Below, piece by piece: positions 46,710-54,410 of a stretch of DNA of 64,000 bases (positions within the stretch are counted from its first letter, which is position 1; each line of letters begins with the position of its first letter). Location of the stretch: assembly GCF_007483685.1 (NCBI RefSeq), contig NZ_VMKN01000002.1, positions 149,452 through 213,451 on the forward strand. The letters run 5' to 3'. Made by a program: the position numbers and the translations under genes. This DNA is from Litoribacter populi. GTDB lineage: Bacteria > Bacteroidota > Bacteroidia > Cytophagales > Cyclobacteriaceae. The notes below the pieces were generated by a model that saw nothing but the letters and a program-made list of their open reading frames with translations, had not been told where the DNA came from and did no database searches.

Positions 46710-46772
46710 AAAAAAAGCCTTGCATCTCTGCAAGGCTTCTGCTCCTCCTCTTGGGCTCGAACCAAGGACCCT
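46710..46772 (-). repeat. 63-bp direct repeat: tRNA-Asn 3' half plus terminator (distal copy)
   Basis: This is an exact copy of 47095-47157, 385 bp away. It covers the T arm, acceptor and discriminator of tRNA-Asn and the whole terminator hairpin with its A-run. Confidence 0.88.
46716..46737 (-). terminator. Terminator copy after pseudo-tRNA-Asn
   Basis: AGCCTTGCA and TGCAAGGCT with a 4-nt loop and A-run on the plus strand; duplicate of the genuine tRNA-Asn terminator. Confidence 0.85.
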
Positions 46773-46807
46773 TCCAGCCAAAGCGGGATCAGATGTTCAA
46801 ACCAATT
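46742..46807 (-). pseudogene. tRNA-Asn pseudocopy with hairpin insertion
   Basis: Read on the minus strand, the 3' half is identical to tRNA-Asn. The D-loop region is recognisable (TTGGTTTGAACATCTGA against TTGGTTAGAGCATCTGA), and the 5' acceptor strand is lost. After the 5' side of the anticodon stem comes the hairpin TCC-C-GC-TTTG-GC-T-GGA. It cannot form a cloverleaf. Confidence 0.8.
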
Positions 46808-47064
46808 TCACCCTTTTCAATTACTTCTTCTATATATTGGCGCGACTTCTTACTTTTCATCAATCTCTCAATTTTAAAGGCCTTTGATCTACTCTCCATT
46901 TGAAAAGCACGTTTTAATTCCCAAGGAATCCCCCTTCGGGTCCAAATCCTATTCCTTTCTGCATCGTTGTGAAAAGTAACTCTTTGATCAAGGGCCCCAG
47001 TTTGCCCAACATAAAATTTATTCAAAGAAGCGGAGTAAAGAATATACACATAAAAGTTTTCCAT
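46789..47064 (-). CDS. GIY-YIG nuclease in tRNA-Asn module
   Basis: A 91-residue single-domain GIY-YIG endonuclease. FYVYILYS and KFYVGQT form the signature, with Arg in DQRVTFHN and Glu in KIERLMKSKKSR. ATG 47064 is chosen over an upstream Met four codons away because it matches the family start. The last six codons and the TGA stop lie in pseudo-tRNA sequence. It is clearly diverged from the tRNA-Val array proteins but has the same size, position and flanking structure. Confidence 0.85.
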   Translation of the reverse strand: MENFYVYILYSASLNKFYVGQTGALDQRVTFHNDAERNRIWTRRGIPWELKRAFQMESRSKAFKIERLMKSKKSRQYIEEVIEKGEIGLNI

Positions 47065-47100
47065 AATAATTAACATTTAAAAAATATACAATATAAAAAA

Positions 47101-47122
47101 AGCCTTGCATCTCTGCAAGGCT
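47101..47122 (-). terminator. Terminator of tRNA-Asn
   Basis: AGCCTTGCA/TGCAAGGCT stem with a 4-nt loop. Seven A on the plus strand give the U-tract on the minus strand. Confidence 0.9.
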
Positions 47123-47126
47123 TCTG

Positions 47127-47200
47127 CTCCTCCTCTTGGGCTCGAACCAAGGACCCTCTGATTAACAGTCAGATGCTCTAACCAACTGAGCTAAGGAGGA
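47127..47200 (-). tRNA. tRNA-Asn (GTT)
   Basis: Acceptor TCCTCCT/AGGAGGA, D stem GCTC, anticodon arm TCTGA-CTGTTAA-TCAGA (anticodon GTT), T arm CTTGG-TTCGAGC-CCAAG and discriminator G. CCA is not encoded. Confidence 0.94.
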
Positions 47201-47238
47201 ATTTTTGTTATCGTTAACCCCTTTCGTTTAACGTGATG

Positions 47239-47269
47239 CAAACATAACAGGTTGTTTGATTTTATCCAA
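47239..47269 (-). promoter_or_regulatory. Promoter of tRNA-Asn
   Basis: On the minus strand TTG (47267-47269) and TATGTTTG (47239-47246) are 20 nt apart, upstream of the tRNA. Confidence 0.65.
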
Positions 47270-47349
47270 ACAACGCCCATAAAAAAACTTATAATTTTTC
47301 ATGTGAAAAGGCTTTTTATCTCTATTACAGGGACTTATTTTTTATGATT

Positions 47350-48369
47350 TTACTCCATGAAATCGAGCACTTCTAGATACTTCTTTAGCTGTGGGCCTGG
47401 CAGGAATCTATAAACGAAATTAAGTCTATAATTTCCTGTCATCACCGACTGTGAAAATCCTTGATTTTCAATGAGGCGAACACGGTTATGGACATAGTTC
47501 GCATTAATTGACCATTTTTCGGAATTATACCCCGCAAAACCTCTGAGAAATAGGTTGGGATTTATTCCCCACTCTGTATTTCTTTCAGGATGTCCTTCTT
47601 GCTGAGAGTAGCCAAACCCTAAATTGGCTGAGGCGGCACCCGTGATAAACCAGTGCTTTTTGATAATAAGAGTATATGCATATCCAATATTTGGTCCCAA
47701 TTCAAAAAACCTCAAAGTCCTGAAGTTTCTTTCTGGATTAAGTACCATCGTTTCGGGCAAAAGTAGACTGTCACTTAAAACCCTACCACCATAGATCTCA
47801 AATCCGGCCATAAAACTTCCTGCAGACCTCTTCTGCCATTCATTATTAAGAAATGCAGCTCTGAAAGAGAATTTATCTGGATTGAAAAGGTATTGCCAAA
47901 AAACACCTATTTTAGTCAAGCGCAAGTTTGGATCAGTATAATAACGCTCATCAGGTGGTGCGCCAACCTCTCTTTCGGCTAGATGATAGCCACGATAGAA
48001 TTGTCCAAAGAAGTCCAATACAAAATTTTTGGGATAAGCATGAGCTTGTAGATCCAAGTATTGGGTATCCCCCCTTCCTTTGTTGGGATTCAAGGCATCA
48101 AAGCCATAGGCCAAATTAAGTGTAGCCCACTTGTAAGTGGCCCCAACCCCGTGATTAAGGGTGGAGTTAGGCGCAAACAAATAGGATTGACCTTCCACAT
48201 TATCACGGAGCCAAATAGATGTATATTTTCTGCTCAAATACAACCTTCCCATGATATGATCTGGAAAGGTTTGATAATAGGTATTTTCCTTATCATCAGC
48301 CATCTGAGCCTTTGATTCGGTTGGCATAATCACTATAAGTAAGGATAAAAGTATTAAAAACGTTTTCAT
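47350..48369 (-). CDS. Exported DUF4421-type outer-membrane beta protein
   Basis: A 339-residue protein with a signal peptide (residues 1-21, ending SKAQ). The rest is amphipathic beta structure with many aromatic residues, consistent with an outer-membrane barrel. The segment RLYLSRKYTSIWL near the mature N-terminus and the final VYRFLPGP strand fit the DUF4421 family of Bacteroidota. The function is unknown. It is transcribed alone. Confidence 0.75.
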   Translation of the reverse strand: MKTFLILLSLLIVIMPTESKAQMADDKENTYYQTFPDHIMGRLYLSRKYTSIWLRDNVEGQSYLFAPNSTLNHGVGATYKWATLNLAYGFDALNPNKGRGDTQYLDLQAHAYPKNFVLDFFGQFYRGYHLAEREVGAPPDERYYTDPNLRLTKIGVFWQYLFNPDKFSFRAAFLNNEWQKRSAGSFMAGFEIYGGRVLSDSLLLPETMVLNPERNFRTLRFFELGPNIGYAYTLIIKKHWFITGAASANLGFGYSQQEGHPERNTEWGINPNLFLRGFAGYNSEKWSINANYVHNRVRLIENQGFSQSVMTGNYRLNFVYRFLPGPQLKKYLEVLDFME

Positions 48370-48440
48370 AAATATTCTTCACAAAAAACCAGGCAATTAT
48401 GCCTTTTCCGGCAATACAACGGCAAACACTTAAGGTATGT

Positions 48441-48662
48441 TCATGAAATGAAGAAGTAGACTACTGTTGCGGTAAGAAGCATTGCTATGAGGGAGGAGAT
48501 TAGATATATTCTAGAAAAAAAAGACCGGTAAATACTCCGGCCTTCAGCCGCGGATCTAAACTTATACTTCAGTCTGTCATAGCTGTCCCTTGGAAAAAAT
48601 GAAAGGGCACCTAACAGATACACGCCAAAAATCAATAGCACTGAACAAATTAAAGACAACAT
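48441..48662 (-). CDS. Small two-helix membrane protein
   Basis: A 73-residue protein with hydrophobic helices at about residues 2-21 and 51-72, separated by a basic, Arg/Ser-rich loop (SYDRLKYKFRSAAEGRSIYR). No family is recognised. It lies downstream of the candidate small RNA, from which it is separated by a terminator. Confidence 0.5.
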   Translation of the reverse strand: MLSLICSVLLIFGVYLLGALSFFPRDSYDRLKYKFRSAAEGRSIYRSFFSRIYLISSLIAMLLTATVVYFFIS

Positions 48663-48747
48663 ACTCGGTAAAATTTACTTTCCCTATTAGTCCTACTGAA
48701 TGGTATTCAAAAACTCCTCCAAAAAAGAATTAATACAGGAATGTAAC

Positions 48748-48893
48748 AAAAAAATCCGGGCTACCCGCCCGGATCTTAATTTAAAATAAACCAAACAAAC
48801 AAGATCTGGTGATAGAAAAAATGATTCTCGCAATACCGGCCAGATCAGACTCAACATTAAAAAATAAAAAGCGGAAAAAGTTGCTTAATCACC
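48748..48893 (-). ncRNA. Candidate intergenic small RNA of about 145 nt
   Basis: On the minus strand a promoter (TTG at 48928-48930, 21-nt spacer, TACCTTTG at 48899-48906) is followed about 120 nt later by a GC-rich terminator (ATCCGGGC/GCCCGGAT, 48754-48774) and seven U. No credible ORF lies between them. An internal stem GATCTGG/CCAGATC closes a loop of 30 nt. It could be a regulatory RNA or a 6S-like RNA; I cannot assign a family. Confidence 0.45.
48754..48774 (-). terminator. Terminator of the candidate small RNA
   Basis: An 8-bp GC-rich stem with a 5-nt loop. The plus-strand A-run to its left gives a U-tract on the minus strand. Confidence 0.8.
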
Positions 48894-48898
48894 CATTA

Positions 48899-48930
48899 CA
48901 AAGGTACAAAACTCATGAGGTACAAATCAA
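48899..48930 (-). promoter_or_regulatory. Promoter of the candidate small RNA
   Basis: A TTG-N21-TACCTTTG arrangement on the minus strand with no gene start near it. Confidence 0.55.
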
Positions 48931-49277
48931 TACCGCGATCACGGTATTTTTCGATATTTTAGCAAAAAAATTACACCGATCATTTTTTGACTATTTTAAG
49001 ATATGTTGTATTTTCCTAACAAATACCCATTACACGCTATCCCGCTGAACCTTATGGAGTGTGCAAACATGAAAAAACATATCATAACAGCATAAAATAA
49101 GGATTATTTCGGAATCACGCCTGAATACTATTGACTGAGCAGTCTCTAAAACTAACTCGTGACTGTTCATAATATTGAATCTTATTAAATAATTTTTTAT
49201 TGAAAAAATCTTATTTTTTTTTTAAAATAACTGAATAAATGTGGGTAAATAACTTGTCAAAAAAATTAAAAATAAAA
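48931..49277. other. AT-rich intergenic stretch without recognised features
   Basis: Between the small-RNA promoter and the terminator of the glycosyltransferase operon I see only AT-rich sequence and homopolymer runs. There is no RNA gene and no ORF with plausible protein composition. Confidence 0.6.
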
Positions 49278-49301
49278 AAGGCCAACTTGGAAGCTGGCCT
49301 T
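49278..49301 (-). terminator. Terminator of the glycosyltransferase genes
   Basis: AAGGCCA and TGGCCTT form the stem; the A-rich left side gives a U-tract on the minus strand, 7 bp after the DUF4422 stop. Confidence 0.82.
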
Positions 49302-49307
49302 ATATGA

Positions 49308-50120
49308 TTATTCGAATTTGAATTTTTTAAAATAAACCACATTGAGCTCTTTAATCTTCAGATTTTTTTCAATAAACCAGATGTTCAGCAACCGTTCGGC
49401 TATGAAACCCAAAATTCTTTCCTGATAACCGGTATATTCTTGAAGATTAACTCTTTTTTCAAACTCAAACATCATCTCAAACCACCATTTCATGAATTCA
49501 TCATAATAGGGCTGTTTGAGAATAAACATATTATTAGCATGTAAGGTATTTCTCTGCTTCAAAACATTATAAGCGCGCAAATATTCGGGACATTTGTCTT
49601 TTAAAATCTGCTCGACCACTAGAAGGTCATGAGGGTTGTGGTGGCGACTGTATTGCTTGTCAGTGGTTCTGGAAAAAACCCTTGCCTTAGGGAGCACGCC
49701 GTCGTAGTTTTGAAGGATTTCCGAAAGCTGCTCCTCAGTCAACAATTTATCTTCCCAGTACGTGTGATCATTGCTGTAAATAAGACCTTTTTTAAATCGG
49801 AACTTTCCTGAAATGAACTTAGTGAGATTGAGTACGGGGTTATTGGAATATTTTTCCGTGAGCGTATAAAACCTGCGGTAATGACAGGCGCCAACAGTTT
49901 CATGATTAGTGTTTTTCCACATCCAATATATCCCTGTCAACTCACTGAAATAAGCGTTTTTCTCAGAAATGTGGTCACCCGAATCATCCCCGATCATACC
50001 CGCACCCTCTTTGAACCTATAATTCCCGCACATCAGAGGCACATATAAATCATCAAGCTTGAGTTCTGTGTTTTTTTTATAAAACAACACATACAACTTA
50101 ACTTTAGCTGCTAAATTCAA
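49308..50120 (-). CDS. DUF4422 glycosyltransferase-type protein
   Basis: A 270-residue cytosolic protein of the DUF4422 family, common in capsule and exopolysaccharide clusters. The typical segments are YVPLMCGNYRFKEG, SELTGIYWMWKN, GACHYRRFY and HANNMFILKQPYYDEFMKWWF. It is probably a glycosyltransferase adding one sugar of a surface glycan. It is 23 bp downstream of a family 2 glycosyltransferase and shares its terminator. Confidence 0.82.
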   Translation of the reverse strand: MNLAAKVKLYVLFYKKNTELKLDDLYVPLMCGNYRFKEGAGMIGDDSGDHISEKNAYFSELTGIYWMWKNTNHETVGACHYRRFYTLTEKYSNNPVLNLTKFISGKFRFKKGLIYSNDHTYWEDKLLTEEQLSEILQNYDGVLPKARVFSRTTDKQYSRHHNPHDLLVVEQILKDKCPEYLRAYNVLKQRNTLHANNMFILKQPYYDEFMKWWFEMMFEFEKRVNLQEYTGYQERILGFIAERLLNIWFIEKNLKIKELNVVYFKKFKFE

Positions 50121-50143
50121 GATTCCTAAGTTTAAATGATAAG

Positions 50144-50854
50144 TTAGATTTTGTCTTTTCCTCCCCAGAATTTTTTCCAGTAATATTTAATGGGATTGGA
50201 GTATTTGAGCATCTTCCATGGCCTGCTGCCATGGGGTTTATGAAGTACAGGCGTATCCATTAGGATGAAGTTCTCATAACCCAATTCTACCGCCTTATAA
50301 GACATGAAGGTATCGTACCAGTCTTTGGAATTATCCAGGTGTTGGAAATCATATTCCTGCATAAACGATGAAGTAAAAAGTGTGCAGCAAAAGCTAAGGC
50401 TCCGTTTGGTCTTGACCACAGGTTCCTTTACATCCTTAAATTTTAGATAAGGAAAATTCACTTGGCCGTCGTATCCCACAGTGATAGCCCCTATCAACCC
50501 CGACTTTTTATGAAGATTGCTAAAATCCAACATCTGCCGGAAGGTATCTGGCTTCACCTCCACATCAGACTCCACCACGATCAAAGGTAGATTTTTGGAA
50601 AGTGCTTCCTTTTGAGCCATCTGCAGCACGACTTTATAATTGGGAGATACTGTATTCACATGATCTTCCAAATTGACCAATCTATAGCCCAAATTCTTGG
50701 CATTTTCGGTAAGCGCTTTTGTGGTTTCATAAGAACTGAAATCATTAAAGATCACATGCTCCACTTCCAGAGTGGAAGCCGCAATGGCTTTAGCAGTCTG
50801 GAGGGTGTTATCAAGAGCATCTTTTACCGGTGTTATTACAAGAATTTGGACCAT
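50144..50854 (-). CDS. Family 2 glycosyltransferase
   Basis: A 236-residue GT-A fold glycosyltransferase. The nucleotide-sugar site is at the N-terminus (VITPVKDALDNTLQTAKAI), and VVESDVEVKP holds the acidic DxD-like metal site (ESDVE). The acceptor side is not predictable. It lies between an aminotransferase and a DUF4422 gene, with 15 and 23 bp gaps, so the three are probably one transcript. Confidence 0.82.
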   Translation of the reverse strand: MVQILVITPVKDALDNTLQTAKAIAASTLEVEHVIFNDFSSYETTKALTENAKNLGYRLVNLEDHVNTVSPNYKVVLQMAQKEALSKNLPLIVVESDVEVKPDTFRQMLDFSNLHKKSGLIGAITVGYDGQVNFPYLKFKDVKEPVVKTKRSLSFCCTLFTSSFMQEYDFQHLDNSKDWYDTFMSYKAVELGYENFILMDTPVLHKPHGSRPWKMLKYSNPIKYYWKKFWGGKDKI

Positions 50855-50869
50855 AATTTTTGGAAAAGC

Positions 50870-52072
50870 TTATTTCAATTTGGCCAAAGCTTCTTTAATT
50901 CTTTTTAGGGCTTCAGTGAGTTCTGCTTCAGATGCCGCATAAGATAGCCTTACACACTGAGGTGCTCCAAAAGCTCCACCGGTAACTAGTGACACATTCG
51001 CCTCTTCCAACAAGTAGATACATAGATCATCTGCATTCTCGATAGTATGCTTACCAGCCGACTTTCCGAAAAAAGAAGTCACTTTGGGAAAAAAGTAAAA
51101 TGCTCCCTCAGGCACATGAGTCTCCAATCCTGGAATCTCTCTTAAATACCCCAAGACCAACTCTCTTCTCTTCAAGTAGGCTTCCGCCATCTTTTCAGAT
51201 GGGCCATGATTCCCATTGATGGCAACCAAGGCCGCTCTTTGCGCAATAGTGTTACCACCAGAGGTGAATTGTCCCTGCATTTTCTCGCAAGCTTTGGCTA
51301 TCTCCAAGGGTGCACAGATATATCCCACTCTCCAGCCTGTCATAGCGTAGCCTTTTGAGAAGCCGTTTACTGTGATCGTTCTATCAAACATCCCATCAAA
51401 GCTTGCAATACTGGAGTGAGCTCCTGAGAAATTAATGAGTTCATATATTTCGTCGGCCACCACCATGACATCGTCTTTTTTCTTGACAACACCCGCAATT
51501 GCCTCTAATTCTTCCTTGCTAAAAACAGATCCTGTGGGATTGCATGGCGAAGAATAAATGACAGCCTTAGTTTTATCAGTCATCGCTGCCTCTAATTGCT
51601 TAGCGGAAGCTTTAAAGTTATTTTCCAAGTTGCCCTCGATCAATACCGGTACCCCACCGGCTAATTTGATGATCTCGGCATAACTCACCCAGTAGGGGCT
51701 AAAAATCACGACTTCATCTCCCTCATTCAACAGACACATGAAAATATTGGCAATAGAATGCTTTGCCCCGGTACTAAGCACGATATTTTCAGCTTTGGCT
51801 TCGGCAATGTGGTTTTTATCTCTCAGCTTTTTAGCAATGGCTTCCCTAAGATCGTTATAACCAGCCACAGGTGGGTAAGCAAACCATTTCCCTTCGTCTA
51901 TGGCATCCTTAGCGGCCTGCTGGATATGCTCCGGGGTCTTAAAATCCGGTTCACCCAAGCTAAGACTGATGATGTCAACGCCTTGAGACTTAAGTTCTCT
52001 TGCTTTCTTGGCCATGGCTAAAGTGGCCGATTCTTCCATATTGTTGATGCGGTCGGATAAAATCGAGTTCAT
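50870..52072 (-). CDS. Class I PLP aminotransferase (aspartate aminotransferase type)
   Basis: A 400-residue fold-type I aminotransferase. The PLP lysine is in NGFSKGYAMTGWRVGY (Lys near residue 237), with SPCNPTGS, ADEIYE and the arginine in RLSYAAS that binds the substrate carboxylate. It matches the prokaryotic 1b aspartate/prephenate aminotransferase subgroup. It leads the minus-strand glycosyltransferase genes, but a metabolic role independent of glycans is likely. Confidence 0.9.
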   Translation of the reverse strand: MNSILSDRINNMEESATLAMAKKARELKSQGVDIISLSLGEPDFKTPEHIQQAAKDAIDEGKWFAYPPVAGYNDLREAIAKKLRDKNHIAEAKAENIVLSTGAKHSIANIFMCLLNEGDEVVIFSPYWVSYAEIIKLAGGVPVLIEGNLENNFKASAKQLEAAMTDKTKAVIYSSPCNPTGSVFSKEELEAIAGVVKKKDDVMVVADEIYELINFSGAHSSIASFDGMFDRTITVNGFSKGYAMTGWRVGYICAPLEIAKACEKMQGQFTSGGNTIAQRAALVAINGNHGPSEKMAEAYLKRRELVLGYLREIPGLETHVPEGAFYFFPKVTSFFGKSAGKHTIENADDLCIYLLEEANVSLVTGGAFGAPQCVRLSYAASEAELTEALKRIKEALAKLK

Positions 52073-52201
52073 AAATGAGGTATTTTTTATAATTTGCCAA
52101 AATTAAGTATTATGCTTGGATAATCTAAACCTTTGCGGAAATAGAAACCTTTTCGCATTTTTCACAAAAAATAAACCAGCCTGCAATCCGTTGTTCTTTT
52201 A

Positions 52202-53035
52202 ATGAGGAAGATATTAATTTTTATGATTCTGACAGCACCCTTGCAAGTGCTATTTGCCCAGGAGTCCGAGTCTGACTCCTCAGGAATCGTCAGCAACAGA
52301 CTGTTGCCCACCTCTGCCCCTACTCTTTTGTTTAACGAGGCTGACGAGCGCCAAAAAGAGGATAGAAAAAAAAAGAAAAAGAAGAAAAAGAACGTCTATT
52401 ATAATGTCAAGACCAAGAAATCCTATCTCAAGCAGACATTCCGCAATCAGACCATCTATGAATTCTTCCACTATAGCCTAGAAACCCGACATGTTGACCC
52501 TTATATCCGGGATATTTACTGGGTTGACAAAAAGGACAATGTGATCCGGACGAAAAACTTTGATTCCAGCAGAGGTTATCTCCTTCACGGACCTTATGAG
52601 AAAAAAAACGGTGATATTGTAGTGGAGTCAGGCATGTTTTATTTCGGCACCAAGCATGGCCGTTGGATGAAATATGATAGTAAAAACATATTGGTCGACA
52701 AAGCACATTTTGCCGAAGGGTGGCCAAAAGAAAGTCGGGTAACCTATTATAACCGTACCGACCGGAAAATCGAAAAGGTTACTCCCATGGAGTATGACTT
52801 AAAGGAAGGCAATTTTTTTCATTTTTACGAGGATGGACAGGTGGCCGTCACCGGCGAATACCAATATGGGGAAAAAGTAGGAGTTTGGACTGAATATTGG
52901 CATACAAACAAGGACAAAACTATAAAAAAGCGTGAAATCCAGTATCAGGAAGCCCCATATACTAAGAATTTCACACCTTTCATAAAAGCCGAATGGGATA
53001 AAGAAGGTAATATAATTTATAAAAAAGATACCTAG
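52202..53035 (+). CDS. Exported MORN/YwqK-repeat protein with a polylysine tract
   Basis: A 277-residue protein with a signal peptide (residues 1-20). A lysine-rich patch with eight consecutive Lys lies near residues 57-64. Several MORN-type repeats follow (LLHGPYEKKNGD, FGTKHGRWMKYD, EGNFFHFYEDGQ, GEKVGVWTEYW). Repeats of this type are called YwqK-like and often occur in envelope proteins. The basic patch may bind phospholipid or polyanion. The function is unknown. It converges with the next gene, 3 bp apart. Confidence 0.7.
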   Translation: MRKILIFMILTAPLQVLFAQESESDSSGIVSNRLLPTSAPTLLFNEADERQKEDRKKKKKKKKNVYYNVKTKKSYLKQTFRNQTIYEFFHYSLETRHVDPYIRDIYWVDKKDNVIRTKNFDSSRGYLLHGPYEKKNGDIVVESGMFYFGTKHGRWMKYDSKNILVDKAHFAEGWPKESRVTYYNRTDRKIEKVTPMEYDLKEGNFFHFYEDGQVAVTGEYQYGEKVGVWTEYWHTNKDKTIKKREIQYQEAPYTKNFTPFIKAEWDKEGNIIYKKDT

Positions 53036-53038
53036 AAG

Positions 53039-53947
53039 CTAAACAGCTACAGCCATTATTTTTTTCCAAGAATCCATGGGTTCCCATTGTAAGGGGTGCT
53101 CATTTTCAAAAATTCGGTCAAAATATGCCAATGCTTCTTCCTCAGTATAATTTCCATTTCGCACATTTGGCCAATACTTTACATCTTCCCTTTTAACTAC
53201 TATAGTTGAAAGCTGGATGGGTACATTTGTAAACCCCAACGCCTGCAGAACTGTCATCCGATGTTTGCCTCCACTAACAGCAACGCGATAATCTGACCCA
53301 TCTCGTACATAAAGCTTACCAGTGATATGCCCACCCATTTTTTCTGGTTCAAAGCCGTTTTCCTTAATGGAGTCGTAAAGACCTGTGAATCTTTGAAAAG
53401 TGACTTTACCAAAACTTTTGGTGACAGGACCTTTTTTTAGTTGCCCCTTGATTTCACCAAGTTCACTTAACTCCGACTGAGCCTTGAGAAAGTCATTCCG
53501 TTTCATCCTTGCTTCGGAAAGATGGATTTTTTTCTTAAAACCCTGTTCCCATGGCGGAGCGAGTTCTTTTCCATTTTTATAATAACCATCGGAGTCCCCA
53601 GGTTGCCAATGTTTATAAAAATTCTCTAAAGGAGAACCCTCATATTTGTCGCACAAACCCTCCCCATACAACCGCAAAGTGGCGATAAACGGATTGTATT
53701 CAGCAGCACCGGGAAACTCTATGCAAAAACACTTTTTCACCTTCACATTCATGACAAATGGCGCTCCGCAGGTCCAATAATAACCCTCTAGTGGACTCTT
53801 CACTTTTGCTCTTAAATCAACAGTTTGCCTGGTTTTATCAATCTTATTAATCGACAATCCCAACGGCCTTAAAACATTATTAAGCACGTTTTTTACAGCT
53901 ACTTTCATCCAACTCCACATTTTAATTAAACAAATTATTCCTTGCAT
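53039..53947 (-). CDS. Hypothetical protein with a ParB-like segment
   Basis: A 302-residue protein. The C-terminal part has SDYRVAVSGGKHRMTVLQALGF, which resembles the GxxR/H motif of ParB/sulfiredoxin-fold domains (GKHRM in place of GERR). The N-terminal two thirds are not recognised. Several Met codons in the first 14 residues make the start uncertain (53920 or 53908 are alternatives). It borders a polysaccharide locus, and similar proteins occur in glycan clusters, but no activity can be assigned. Confidence 0.5.
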   Translation of the reverse strand: MQGIICLIKMWSWMKVAVKNVLNNVLRPLGLSINKIDKTRQTVDLRAKVKSPLEGYYWTCGAPFVMNVKVKKCFCIEFPGAAEYNPFIATLRLYGEGLCDKYEGSPLENFYKHWQPGDSDGYYKNGKELAPPWEQGFKKKIHLSEARMKRNDFLKAQSELSELGEIKGQLKKGPVTKSFGKVTFQRFTGLYDSIKENGFEPEKMGGHITGKLYVRDGSDYRVAVSGGKHRMTVLQALGFTNVPIQLSTIVVKREDVKYWPNVRNGNYTEEEALAYFDRIFENEHPLQWEPMDSWKKIMAVAV

Positions 53948-54410
53948 TTTCTAAAATATTCTGCACTCCACTTCGGTTCTCACAGGACCTCTTAAATAGT
54001 TTGAGCGCATAAAAAAATCACTAAAGTACAGCTAACTATTTTTGAATATAATTATTTCAATTTCAAGTTGCAAGAAATGTATTACAAAATGTAACATTTG
54101 ACACCTTCAGATGAATTTTCGGATTCTAATCAATACAATTGAATCAGTTTATGAAAAGTTGTATAAGTATTTAAAGGGTGAAATGCATTAAACCTACCAC
54201 CAAGCGGTTTTTAATTGAGGTTAAAACTAAATATCTCAATCCTCTGAAAATCACATCATTATTAAGTTTTTTTAACTGCATAAAATGAATTATTATTGTA
54301 AAAGATTCTTTTGATTAATAGATATATTTATCATATTTGATATTAATGATAGGATTATTGTCATTATGAAGCATTGGTAGGAGGGAATTCCGCCTAAAAC
54401 CCGAAATAAT
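53948..54410. other. Long AT-rich intergenic region upstream of polysaccharide genes
   Basis: About 460 bp without a gene. It contains a small dyad (TTACAAAATGTAA) near 54085, and a purine-rich GGAGGG near 54380 that is too far from the assigned start to be its ribosome site. No perfect TAnnTTTG box was found. It probably carries the regulatory region of the FlaA1-like gene. Confidence 0.5.

Noticed and set aside
46618-46887. Plus-strand 89-residue ORF
   Set aside because: It runs through the terminator repeat and antisense pseudo-tRNA and overlaps the GIY-YIG gene on the other strand.
48809-49048. Plus-strand 79-residue ORF
   Set aside because: Its composition is poor, it has no ribosome site, and it is antisense to the candidate small RNA and its promoter.
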